A DNA stretch of 6,008 nt from a bacterium (GTDB lineage Bacteria > Vulcanimicrobiota > Xenobia > RGZZ01), in NCBI GenBank assembly GCA_021782195.1, contig JAJXVI010000166.1:1-6008 (forward strand). The letters run 5' to 3'. Of the stretch, positions 1-5,438 are shown in pieces. The position numbers and the translations under genes are program-made. Every line of letters begins with the position of its first letter. The stretch's first letter is position 1. The notes beneath the pieces were generated by a model. That model was not told the origin of the DNA. It did no database searches and saw nothing but the letters and a program-made list of their open reading frames with translations.

Positions 1-726
1 CACCAGTTCCGATACCCGCGCGTGCTGCTCGGGAGGTTCATCAAACGTGGAAGACACGACCTCCCCCTCGATCGAGCGCTCCATGTCCGTAACTTCCTCG
101 GGACGCTCGTCGATCAGCAGCGCGATCAGGTGGGTGTTTGGATGGTTTGTCGTAATCCCGTGCGCGATCTTCTTGAGCAGTACGGTCTTGCCGGCCTTGG
201 GAGGAGCAACAATGAGGCCGCGCTGTCCCTTTCCAATCGGTGAAAAGAGATCGATGATGCGCGTGGACAGTTCTTCCTTGGCTGTCTCAAGGTTGAACCG
301 CTGATTCGGAAAAATTGGGGTCAGGTTCTCGAAGTGGGGACGTCCTCGAACGTAGTCCGGCGCCTGACTGTTGATGGAAGCGACCTTGAGCAGCCCGTAG
401 TACTTCTCACCGCTCTTCGGCGTGCGCACCATGCCGCTGACAACGTCGCCCATGCGAAGTCCGAAACGCTTGATCTGCGACATGGAGACGTAGACGTCAG
501 CGTTGCCCGGCAGGTACGACTTGCCACGCAAGAAACCGTAACCCTCCGGAAGAATTTCGAGCACACCCGTGGCCAGAGTCATGCCCTGCCCCTCGGCGCG
601 TGACTCGAGAATCTTGTAGATGAGCTCCTGAACCTTCATGCGGGCGGTACCGTTCACACCCATGTCGCTCGCAATCTCGCAGAGCTCGCTCCGAGGTTGT
701 CTCTCCAGTTCGGCAATGGTCTCCAT
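1..726 (-). CDS. rho: Transcription termination factor Rho (N-terminal 242 residues; 3' end beyond the left edge)
   Basis: Rho is a hexameric RNA-dependent ATPase/helicase that loads on nascent RNA and ends transcription. Reading leftward from ATG at 726 gives 242 codons open to the edge. Residues 1-48 form the helical Rho N-terminal domain. Residues 49-115 form the cold-shock-like primary RNA-binding domain, with the RNP1-type segment EGYGFLR (61-67) and YVSMSQIKRF (79-88). The ATPase domain follows: SPIGKGQRGLIVAPPKAGKT with the Walker A loop ending at K180-T181, then LLIDERPEEVT (203-213) and the STFDEP segment (226-231). These positions lie within a few residues of the E. coli protein (about 419 aa), so there is no N-terminal insertion and roughly 175 residues are missing off the window. 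The start is supported by GGAAAGGA at 732-739, 5 nt upstream. It follows the ABC-2 permease by 75 bp on the same strand. Identification is essentially certain. Confidence 0.97.
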   Translation of the reverse strand, partial: METIAELERQPRSELCEIASDMGVNGTARMKVQELIYKILESRAEGQGMTLATGVLEILPEGYGFLRGKSYLPGNADVYVSMSQIKRFGLRMGDVVSGMVRTPKSGEKYYGLLKVASINSQAPDYVRGRPHFENLTPIFPNQRFNLETAKEELSTRIIDLFSPIGKGQRGLIVAPPKAGKTVLLKKIAHGITTNHPNTHLIALLIDERPEEVTDMERSIEGEVVSSTFDEPPEQHARVSELV

Positions 727-731
727 TGGTA

Positions 732-739
732 TCCTTTCC
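732..739 (-). promoter_or_regulatory. Ribosome binding site of rho
   Basis: The minus strand reads GGAAAGGA, which contains AAGGA, and ends 5 nt before the ATG at 726. This supports that ATG as the rho start. The flanking gap 727-801 is otherwise GC-rich, contains a run of seven C at 785-791 region on the plus strand, and shows no convincing promoter or terminator. Confidence 0.7.
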
Positions 740-801
740 GTTGCTCTACTCTCCGCACCGAGAAGTGAGATGATTCCCGAGCCGCGCCCCCCCGCGCGCG
801 C

Positions 802-1833
802 TCACGTTGACCGTAGATGAAACCAGGCTGCCACCGCGCACGCGGTGGCCCAGCCGAGCATTATCAGGGTAGCCCCCTGCACACATGCCAGCCCGGCTCC
901 GTCAACCAGGGTGCGGTCCAGTGCCAGCATGAGAAAGTGACTTGGCAGAACAACTGTCCAGGTCCACTGCAGGTTCTTCTCCAGGAACACCGGTACGAAC
1001 AACAGCAAGAAGACGAGGGGCAGCCCGGCATTCGCCGCTGCCATGTTGGGAAACACGGCCCCCATCCAGAGGCCAAGGCAGACGGAGAAGGCCGCACCGA
1101 CCGCCATGACGGTCAGCAACCCGCCCACCGGTGCGTGCAGCAGACCGCACGCGCCCAGGAGAACGAGGCCTGCGAGCAGACACGACGCCCAGGCTGCAAG
1201 CGTCTTGCCCAGCAAGACCGTCTGAACACTGGCGCCACTCACGCGAATGGCCAGAATCGTTCCGCGTTCGCGCTCTTCCACAAGAGAAGTCGCAACCAGA
1301 CCGGTGCCCATTAGTAAAACGAACATGATGAAGCCCACCAGCAACTGTGCCCGACCGAGGAAAACCTCGTCGCGGCCGATAGGATCCATCTGTACGTTCA
1401 CGGGCACCGGCTGACCGGCTCTCGTGCGCAACACTTCAATCAGCGTGGAAATGGCTGCGGCCGTTCGCGGTCCGGAGGAACGACGAACGATGAACAGCAC
1501 CCGGGGATTCTGATTGAGCCTGACTTCCTTTGAGTAGTCGGGAGCCAGGAGGAACGCCAGGTCCACTTGACCTGCCGTCACCAACGCACGCGCTTCGGCC
1601 TGCGATGTCACCTCGTGGATCTTGAAGGCCCCTGTCAAAGCCATCAATGCCAGTACCCTCGTGTCGGAACCACGACGCATCGCGATCTGCACGAACGGTG
1701 CCGAGTGTGAACGGTCGGCAATCTTCACAAACAAGACCGCGACCACGACGGGGGCGATCAAACCGATAAGCAGCGATCGATTTCGGAGAAGCTCTCGAAC
1801 TTCCTTCTGGATGACAGCAAAAAGGCCACTCAT
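802..1833 (-). CDS. ABC-2 type transporter permease, no adjacent ATPase
   Basis: A 343-residue integral membrane protein with the layout of the ABC-2 permease family, the membrane half of exporters driven by a separate ATPase. The first membrane segment is at about 21-38. A long extracytoplasmic domain follows (about 40-160), and then five hydrophobic segments at about 162-184, 213-232, 238-260, 268-284 and 316-339. Right after the second segment is VEERERGTI (185-193), the Glu-rich cytoplasmic motif typical of this family (the NatB/YhaP-like group with a large loop after the first helix). The substrate cannot be read from the sequence. Neighbours are the SPOR-like gene (82 bp upstream) and rho (75 bp downstream); neither is an ATPase, so the partner must be encoded elsewhere. 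ATG is the first possible start, since an in-frame TAG lies six codons upstream (1849-1851). No clear Shine-Dalgarno sequence precedes it. Confidence 0.88.
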   Translation of the reverse strand: MSGLFAVIQKEVRELLRNRSLLIGLIAPVVVAVLFVKIADRSHSAPFVQIAMRRGSDTRVLALMALTGAFKIHEVTSQAEARALVTAGQVDLAFLLAPDYSKEVRLNQNPRVLFIVRRSSGPRTAAAISTLIEVLRTRAGQPVPVNVQMDPIGRDEVFLGRAQLLVGFIMFVLLMGTGLVATSLVEERERGTILAIRVSGASVQTVLLGKTLAAWASCLLAGLVLLGACGLLHAPVGGLLTVMAVGAAFSVCLGLWMGAVFPNMAAANAGLPLVFLLLFVPVFLEKNLQWTWTVVLPSHFLMLALDRTLVDGAGLACVQGATLIMLGWATACAVAAWFHLRST

Positions 1834-1915
1834 TCGCGCGCGCGGTAGCTACAATGCTCTGGAGATACCGGTGCAGACGCCCCCCTGGCCTCTTCCCCTG
1901 TGGTCGGTGGACACC

Positions 1916-2518
1916 TCAAGGCTCGAGGGCACCGCGGGGCACGTGAGCTGTCACAAACTGCTTCAGCGTGTTGAAGGTGTCTTCCTGATACACCGTGATT
2001 TCAACTTCAAAAACCGGTATCTTGACCGACTTCTGCACCTCGCTTGGAACCAGGGCCGCCGCATTGGAGATTCCATTGTTGACCGCGGTTGCCTTGGCCT
2101 GCGCCTGTGCTCGCGTGTGAAACACCTCGGCCAGACGAATCATCCGCTTGCCGTTCCCGACATCTTCTATCTTCACAAGGTGGCCCGACTGCACGAGCAT
2201 CTTCGCAACGCTTCCCGCAAGGCTCGCGTCAATTTCAAGGCCCACGTAGAACTGCCCGGTCGGTCTCGTCTCAACCCTGACGTGCCGTGAAACGCGCGAG
2301 GTAAACTTCATGCCGGGCTCGCCCTTCTGCAGGGTATGCACGAGTCCGTCGGCTTGCGCCTTCGTCTTGAGATCCACCCGCACGACAAAGTTCTTTGGCC
2401 GGTCGTCTGCACGTTGCGTACGAGCCTGGCGAGCCATCACCAGGAGCACCCCGTTCGCGAGCAGCGTCAGAAAGACGGTGAAGATCAGAAGTCTGCGAGC
2501 AATTGTCAGTACGACCAA
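1916..2518 (-). CDS. Single-pass membrane protein with two possible SPOR-like repeats
   Basis: I place the start at TTG 2518 (200 aa) because GGGGAG at 2528-2533 sits 9 nt upstream. A GTG at 2572 would add 18 residues, but it lies inside a palindrome and has no ribosome binding site. Residues 10-28 form a hydrophobic anchor after a short basic N-terminus (IARR), so the rest is probably periplasmic. Two segments show the beta-alpha-beta spacing of SPOR peptidoglycan-binding domains: FVVRVDLKTKAQADGLVHTL (44-63) leading to FYVGLEID (90-97), and MIRLAEVFHTRAQAQAKATA (126-145) leading to FEVEITVY (170-177). A helix, DASLAGSVAKMLVQSGHLVKI, links them. SPOR domains bind denuded glycan strands at division sites. 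The similarity here is a weak eye match and the family assignment is an inference. It is first in a possible leftward unit with the permease and rho. The gene itself is well supported by its anchor, ribosome binding site and promoter. Confidence 0.6.
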   Translation of the reverse strand: MVVLTIARRLLIFTVFLTLLANGVLLVMARQARTQRADDRPKNFVVRVDLKTKAQADGLVHTLQKGEPGMKFTSRVSRHVRVETRPTGQFYVGLEIDASLAGSVAKMLVQSGHLVKIEDVGNGKRMIRLAEVFHTRAQAQAKATAVNNGISNAAALVPSEVQKSVKIPVFEVEITVYQEDTFNTLKQFVTAHVPRGALEP

Positions 2519-2527
2519 CGCGCCATT

Positions 2528-2533
2528 CTCCCC
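2528..2533 (-). promoter_or_regulatory. Ribosome binding site deciding the TTG start of the SPOR-like gene
   Basis: GGGGAG on the minus strand ends 9 nt before TTG 2518. No similar sequence precedes the longer alternative GTG at 2572. The TTG start also gives a conventional short basic N-terminus before the membrane anchor. Confidence 0.6.
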
Positions 2534-2552
2534 ACAAGGACAGCTCTGGCCA

Positions 2553-2576
2553 CCGGGTGCGTGCGCACGCACCCGG
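2553..2576. repeat. Perfect 24-bp palindrome (two 12-bp half-sites, no spacer)
   Basis: The plus strand reads CCGGGTGCGTGC followed directly by its exact reverse complement GCACGCACCCGG. The symmetry breaks at the next bases (2552 A, 2577 C). It starts about where a transcript from the minus-strand promoter at 2584-2614 would begin, and ends about 20 nt before the ribosome binding site of the SPOR-like gene. It could be an operator for a dimeric repressor, or a hairpin at the 5' end of the mRNA. No T-run follows on either strand, so it is not a standard intrinsic terminator. Confidence 0.85.
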
Positions 2577-2583
2577 CACGCCT

Positions 2584-2614
2584 TCTATACCCGCACAGTT
2601 AGCGTCCGGGTCAA
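2584..2614 (-). promoter_or_regulatory. Candidate sigma70-type promoter for the SPOR-like gene
   Basis: On the minus strand, TTGACC (2609-2614) matches the -35 consensus at 5 of 6 positions. TATAGA (2584-2589) matches the -10 at 4 of 6, including TATA. The spacing of 19 bp is longer than the optimal 17, which would make it weak or activator-dependent. Start of transcription is predicted near 2577, giving a leader of about 58 nt. It is the best promoter-like pair seen in the divergent region. Confidence 0.45.
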
Positions 2615-2897
2615 ACCGACGGTCGCAATCTGCCGTCGCCAGGCCGGGGGCGCTGAGCGCGGCCGTTGCGGCCAGGATTGGAAGCAAGCACGAAAAACAC
2701 GCGTGAGACGGTCGTGCGGCCTGGGACTCAGAAAGCGGAAGGCAGGATGCTCCACGCGCGAACGGCGAGAGGAGACAGCCGACAGGCCTGGACTATTTTG
2801 ACGTGCAACACGGTCTTCCTTCCCGAAAGAGCCTCCAGGCCCCGGAGAGTCGCACGTACACCCAGGATTCTACCCGCAACACTGCGTATTTTTGAGA

Positions 2898-3902
2898 ATG
2901 AGCGATTCGCCCATTGATCCACGTCGCACGGCCAGACCGTCACCGGAGAATGCAACCACGCCGATGCCGGGTTCCCCGACCCTTCCCCCGTGCTCGGCTG
3001 ATCCGGCCGACGCTTCCTCTGGTGCACATCCCCCCTCGCCTTCCCCACGGTCCACGGGAACGCGCGGCCTCCTGCGCACGGCAGGCCGCCTGATCGGGAG
3101 CGTGGTCTTCGTGCTCTGTGCAGCCCTCCTTACAGTCGGGTTCCTGCGTTGCTGGGTCCACGCGAAACGCCTGGCAACCCCCATCATCGTCACGCCCGCC
3201 GTCCCGGCCAGGGAAGTGGATTCCCCCCCGTGGTCGGCCGTGCTCTCCCAGATGGCCACGCAGCTTCTCGTACGTCTTCATCTTCGGAAAGACCCGCGTC
3301 CGAGGGTGATTGCACTCACGTTCGATGACGGTCCATATCCCGTCACGACCCCTCAACTTCTCAACTTGCTCGAACGACACCACGTCAAGGCCACGTTCTT
3401 TGTCATCGGCAAGGACGCTGAAATGCAGCCGGAACTTGTGCGCCGCATCGCGGACGCCGGTTTCGAACTGGGGAATCACTCCTACACGCACCCATCCTTC
3501 GTCGGACTCGACGCACAAGGCATCACCAACGAACTGCTCCGAACCGATCGCCTGCTCCGCAATCTGACGGGGATCTCGCCCGCCATCATGCGTCCTCCGG
3601 GGGGAAGACTCGACCCCTCCCGCTACCGGCTCATCCATCGGCTCGGATACACGGTCGTCAACGACAACGACAATCCGGGCGACTGGCGCCAGAACGACCC
3701 GAACACTATCTACAGTTTCACCCTCACCCATTCCGGACCCGGTACCATCATCTGCATGCACTCCGGCATTCTGGCAACCATCCACGCGCTTCCGCTCATC
3801 ATCGACACCTACCGCAAACGAGGCTATCACTTCGTCACGGTCAGTGAACTGGCACGCCTCGAGCACAACCCGGTGCCGTCGCTCCCCCCGGCGCCGCGCT
3901 GA
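2898..3902 (+). CDS. Membrane-anchored polysaccharide deacetylase (NodB domain)
   Basis: A 334-residue protein of carbohydrate esterase family 4, metal-dependent enzymes that remove N- or O-acetyl groups from peptidoglycan, chitin-like or other glycans. Residues 1-60 are rich in Pro, Ser, Ala and Thr. A membrane segment lies at about 65-85, followed by a linker and the NodB domain (about 136-320). The catalytic motifs are present: TFDDGP (141-146; D143 base, D144 metal ligand), NHSYTH (193-198; metal ligands H194 and H198), RPPGG (232-236), NDNDNPGDW (255-263) and MHSG with H288. The enzyme therefore looks active and probably works outside the membrane; the substrate is not readable. Motif 5 reads CMH rather than the usual LLH. 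I chose ATG 2898; an in-frame TTG at 2892 would add two residues. Neither has a good Shine-Dalgarno sequence. Its stop is 3 bp from the ftsY stop on the other strand. Confidence 0.92.
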   Translation: MSDSPIDPRRTARPSPENATTPMPGSPTLPPCSADPADASSGAHPPSPSPRSTGTRGLLRTAGRLIGSVVFVLCAALLTVGFLRCWVHAKRLATPIIVTPAVPAREVDSPPWSAVLSQMATQLLVRLHLRKDPRPRVIALTFDDGPYPVTTPQLLNLLERHHVKATFFVIGKDAEMQPELVRRIADAGFELGNHSYTHPSFVGLDAQGITNELLRTDRLLRNLTGISPAIMRPPGGRLDPSRYRLIHRLGYTVVNDNDNPGDWRQNDPNTIYSFTLTHSGPGTIICMHSGILATIHALPLIIDTYRKRGYHFVTVSELARLEHNPVPSLPPAPR

Positions 3903-3905
3903 CGC

Positions 3906-5135
3906 CTAAGCCTCTTCTTCCTCGCTCCCGAACAACGCATCCACGAAGGCGCGCCCCTCGAACGGTCTCAGGTCGTCAATCGCCTCTCCCAACCCGATAT
4001 ACTTGACCGGCACCTTGAGTTCATCGGCAATCGCCAGGAGAATTCCGCCCTTCGCCGTTCCGTCGAGCTTGGCCATCACAAGCCCGGTCACATCGACCGC
4101 GTGACCGAAGGTTCGCGCCTGTTGCATCGCATTCTGACCCGTGGTGGCATCAAGAACCAGCAACACCTCGTGCGGCGCATCCGGCACCTGCCGCTGCATC
4201 ACGCGCCGAACTTTCTTGAGTTCCTCCATCAGATTGACCTTCGAGTGCAGACGACCGGCCGTATCGATGATCACGACGTCGGCATTCCGCGCCTTCGCGG
4301 CAACCAGTGTATCGAAGGCCACGGCAGCGGGGTCGGCTCCCTCGCCTCCCCCCACCATGTAGACGCCAGCGCGCTCTGCCCAGACGGCCAGCTGGTCGAT
4401 TGCCGCCGCTCGAAACGTATCCGCGGCGCCAAGCACGACCTTTTTCCCGTCGCGCGTAAGCTGGTGAGCCAGCTTACCGATGGTGGTGGTCTTTCCCGCG
4501 CCGTTCACCCCCACGACCATGATGACCGTAGGCCCCTCGGGCGCCGTGCGCAGCACGCCCTCCACGCCCACAAGCATGGAGTAGAGCTCCTCTTTGAGCA
4601 CCCCGGTGAGCTCCTGTGAATCGGTGAGCTGACGCTCCTTCACAACTTCTTTCATGCGGTCGATGATCTTCTCGCTCGTCTGCGGACCGACGTCAGCAAC
4701 CAGAAACAGTTCGTCAAGCTCGTCCCAGAAACGATCGTCGATACGCCGGTGCAGGCGAAACAGGTCCTTGACACCACTCACGAAACCATCGCGAGTCTTT
4801 CGCAGACCGTCACGCAGAACGGTCATGCTTGGACCGATGAGCGCAACCTCCGTCACGTCCTTGTTCAGTTCGACCCACACGCGCTTCAGAAAGGAAGGCT
4901 TCTCCGCGGCGGGCTGCGCCGGCGCCAGCATCCCCTCAGCGCGCGCACCGGCGAGCGATTGCGGCGGCGCATCGAGCGGCGCCACCGCGACAGGAAGGGG
5001 AGCGGCAGGAGCCGGCGGGGACGAATCGGTCAGCGCTCCCCCCCCGGACGACGGCTCCGCCGGGGACGTTACCAGCCCATCCTTCTCCTGCTTCTTGAAG
5101 CGGTCGCGAAGCTTGTCGGCAAAACGATCGAACAC
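3906..5135 (-). CDS. ftsY: Signal recognition particle receptor FtsY
   Basis: FtsY is the membrane-associated GTPase that receives ribosome-SRP complexes through a heterodimer with Ffh and hands nascent membrane proteins to SecYEG. The protein has 409 residues. Residues 1-18 are basic and probably amphipathic ([15 protein letters not shown]), suited to membrane contact. Residues 22-80 are an Ala/Pro/Gly-rich linker in place of the usual acidic A region. The N domain runs about 82-195 ([17 protein letters not shown] at 110-126). The G domain has GVNGAGKTT (209-217, G1), DTFRAAA (239-245), DTAGR (291-295), AKLDG (355-359, G4) and the closing GLGE with DDLRPF (381-391). All key GTPase residues are present. 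G4 has Ala in place of the more common Thr, a mild variant. The start is GTG at 5135, set by a perfect AGGAGG 8 nt upstream. The gene is tail to tail with the deacetylase. Confidence 0.98.
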   Translation of the reverse strand: MFDRFADKLRDRFKKQEKDGLVTSPAEPSSGGGALTDSSPPAPAAPLPVAVAPLDAPPQSLAGARAEGMLAPAQPAAEKPSFLKRVWVELNKDVTEVALIGPSMTVLRDGLRKTRDGFVSGVKDLFRLHRRIDDRFWDELDELFLVADVGPQTSEKIIDRMKEVVKERQLTDSQELTGVLKEELYSMLVGVEGVLRTAPEGPTVIMVVGVNGAGKTTTIGKLAHQLTRDGKKVVLGAADTFRAAAIDQLAVWAERAGVYMVGGGEGADPAAVAFDTLVAAKARNADVVIIDTAGRLHSKVNLMEELKKVRRVMQRQVPDAPHEVLLVLDATTGQNAMQQARTFGHAVDVTGLVMAKLDGTAKGGILLAIADELKVPVKYIGLGEAIDDLRPFEGRAFVDALFGSEEEEA

Positions 5136-5438
5136 AGATGGATCCTCCTACTTGACGGCCATGGCGATGAGATGACAACGACAGGATTCCACCGCCTCTA
5201 CAACAGAACGAGCACGCCCCCAAAATAGCGACCCTAAGTTCGCGAGGTACGGTCTTGAAGGCCTGCTACCGCGCAAAGATTCCAGGCGCAGCGATGGCGA
5301 GTCGAGGGAGCAGCGCGACGGTGGAAATGAAGACTCGAGCAGGCACCGGTGGTTTCGCGTGAGCGCACAACACGTTCGAGGACGCGTCACGCATTCTCGT
5401 CACCTCGAAGGTGGGTCGGTTGGGTGCTCGCTCGCGCC
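5136..5438. other. Intergenic region upstream of ftsY, 303 bp
   Basis: This lies between the hydrolase stop and the ftsY start, both on the minus strand. An 80-codon minus-strand frame (5148-5390) crosses it, but its product is rich in Arg, Ser and Cys and has no recognisable domain. Its stop overlaps the ftsY ribosome binding site, and I do not call it a gene. A 5-bp stem with a 3-nt loop (CACCT-CGA-AGGTG, 5401-5413) and a GCGTGA/TCACGC inverted repeat (5357-5392) are present. Neither is followed by a T-run, so no terminator is supported. No clear -35/-10 pair for ftsY was found. The length suggests that ftsY has its own promoter. Confidence 0.6.
5144..5149 (-). promoter_or_regulatory. Perfect Shine-Dalgarno sequence of ftsY
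   Basis: AGGAGG on the minus strand ends 8 nt before GTG 5135. It fixes a GTG start for FtsY, and the N-terminus MFDRFADKL is typical of the family. Its match to anti-Shine-Dalgarno contrasts with the poor sites before the permease and the deacetylase, suggesting strong translation of ftsY. Confidence 0.85.

Larger units (their letters stand above)
2519..2897. other. Divergent intergenic region, 379 bp
   Basis: This separates the leftward SPOR-like gene from the rightward deacetylase. No open frame inside it is convincing; the frames that cross it run on as out-of-frame readings of the flanking genes. Besides the promoter and 24-bp palindrome listed separately, it contains several short inverted repeats. 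These are a 6-bp stem (CGACGG/CCGTCG) at 2617-2638, GCGCT-G-AGCGC at 2650-2660, and GGCCG-TTG-CGGCC at 2661-2673. At this GC content short stems are expected by chance. A TTGACG at 2798-2803 could be a rightward -35 box, but no acceptable -10 follows at normal spacing. I saw no tRNA or known structured RNA. Confidence 0.7.

Noticed and set aside
1622..2290. A 222-codon plus-strand frame across the permease and SPOR-like genes.
   Set aside because: It is antisense to two better-supported genes and shows no domain or ribosome binding site.
2553..2576. The 24-bp palindrome as an intrinsic terminator.
   Set aside because: No T-run follows on either strand, and it sits at the predicted 5' end of a transcript rather than after a gene.
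2271..2687. A minus-strand frame starting at TTG 2687 whose first residues (LPILAATAALSAPGLATA) look like a signal peptide.
   Set aside because: It has no good ribosome binding site, crosses the promoter and palindrome, and for most of its length is an out-of-frame reading of the SPOR-like gene.
2798..2826. TTGACG as the -35 of a rightward promoter for the deacetylase.
   Set aside because: The bases at 16-18 bp downstream (around TCCCGA) do not resemble a -10 box.
2940..3866. A 308-codon minus-strand frame opposite the deacetylase gene.
   Set aside because: It lies wholly antisense to a gene with clear NodB motifs, its product has no recognisable domain and is rich in Arg, Gly, Asp and Glu, and such long antisense frames are common in high-GC DNA.
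5148..5390. An 80-codon minus-strand frame just upstream of ftsY.
   Set aside because: The composition (many Arg, Ser, Cys) does not look like a protein, there is no domain, and the stop overlaps the ftsY ribosome binding site only by chance.
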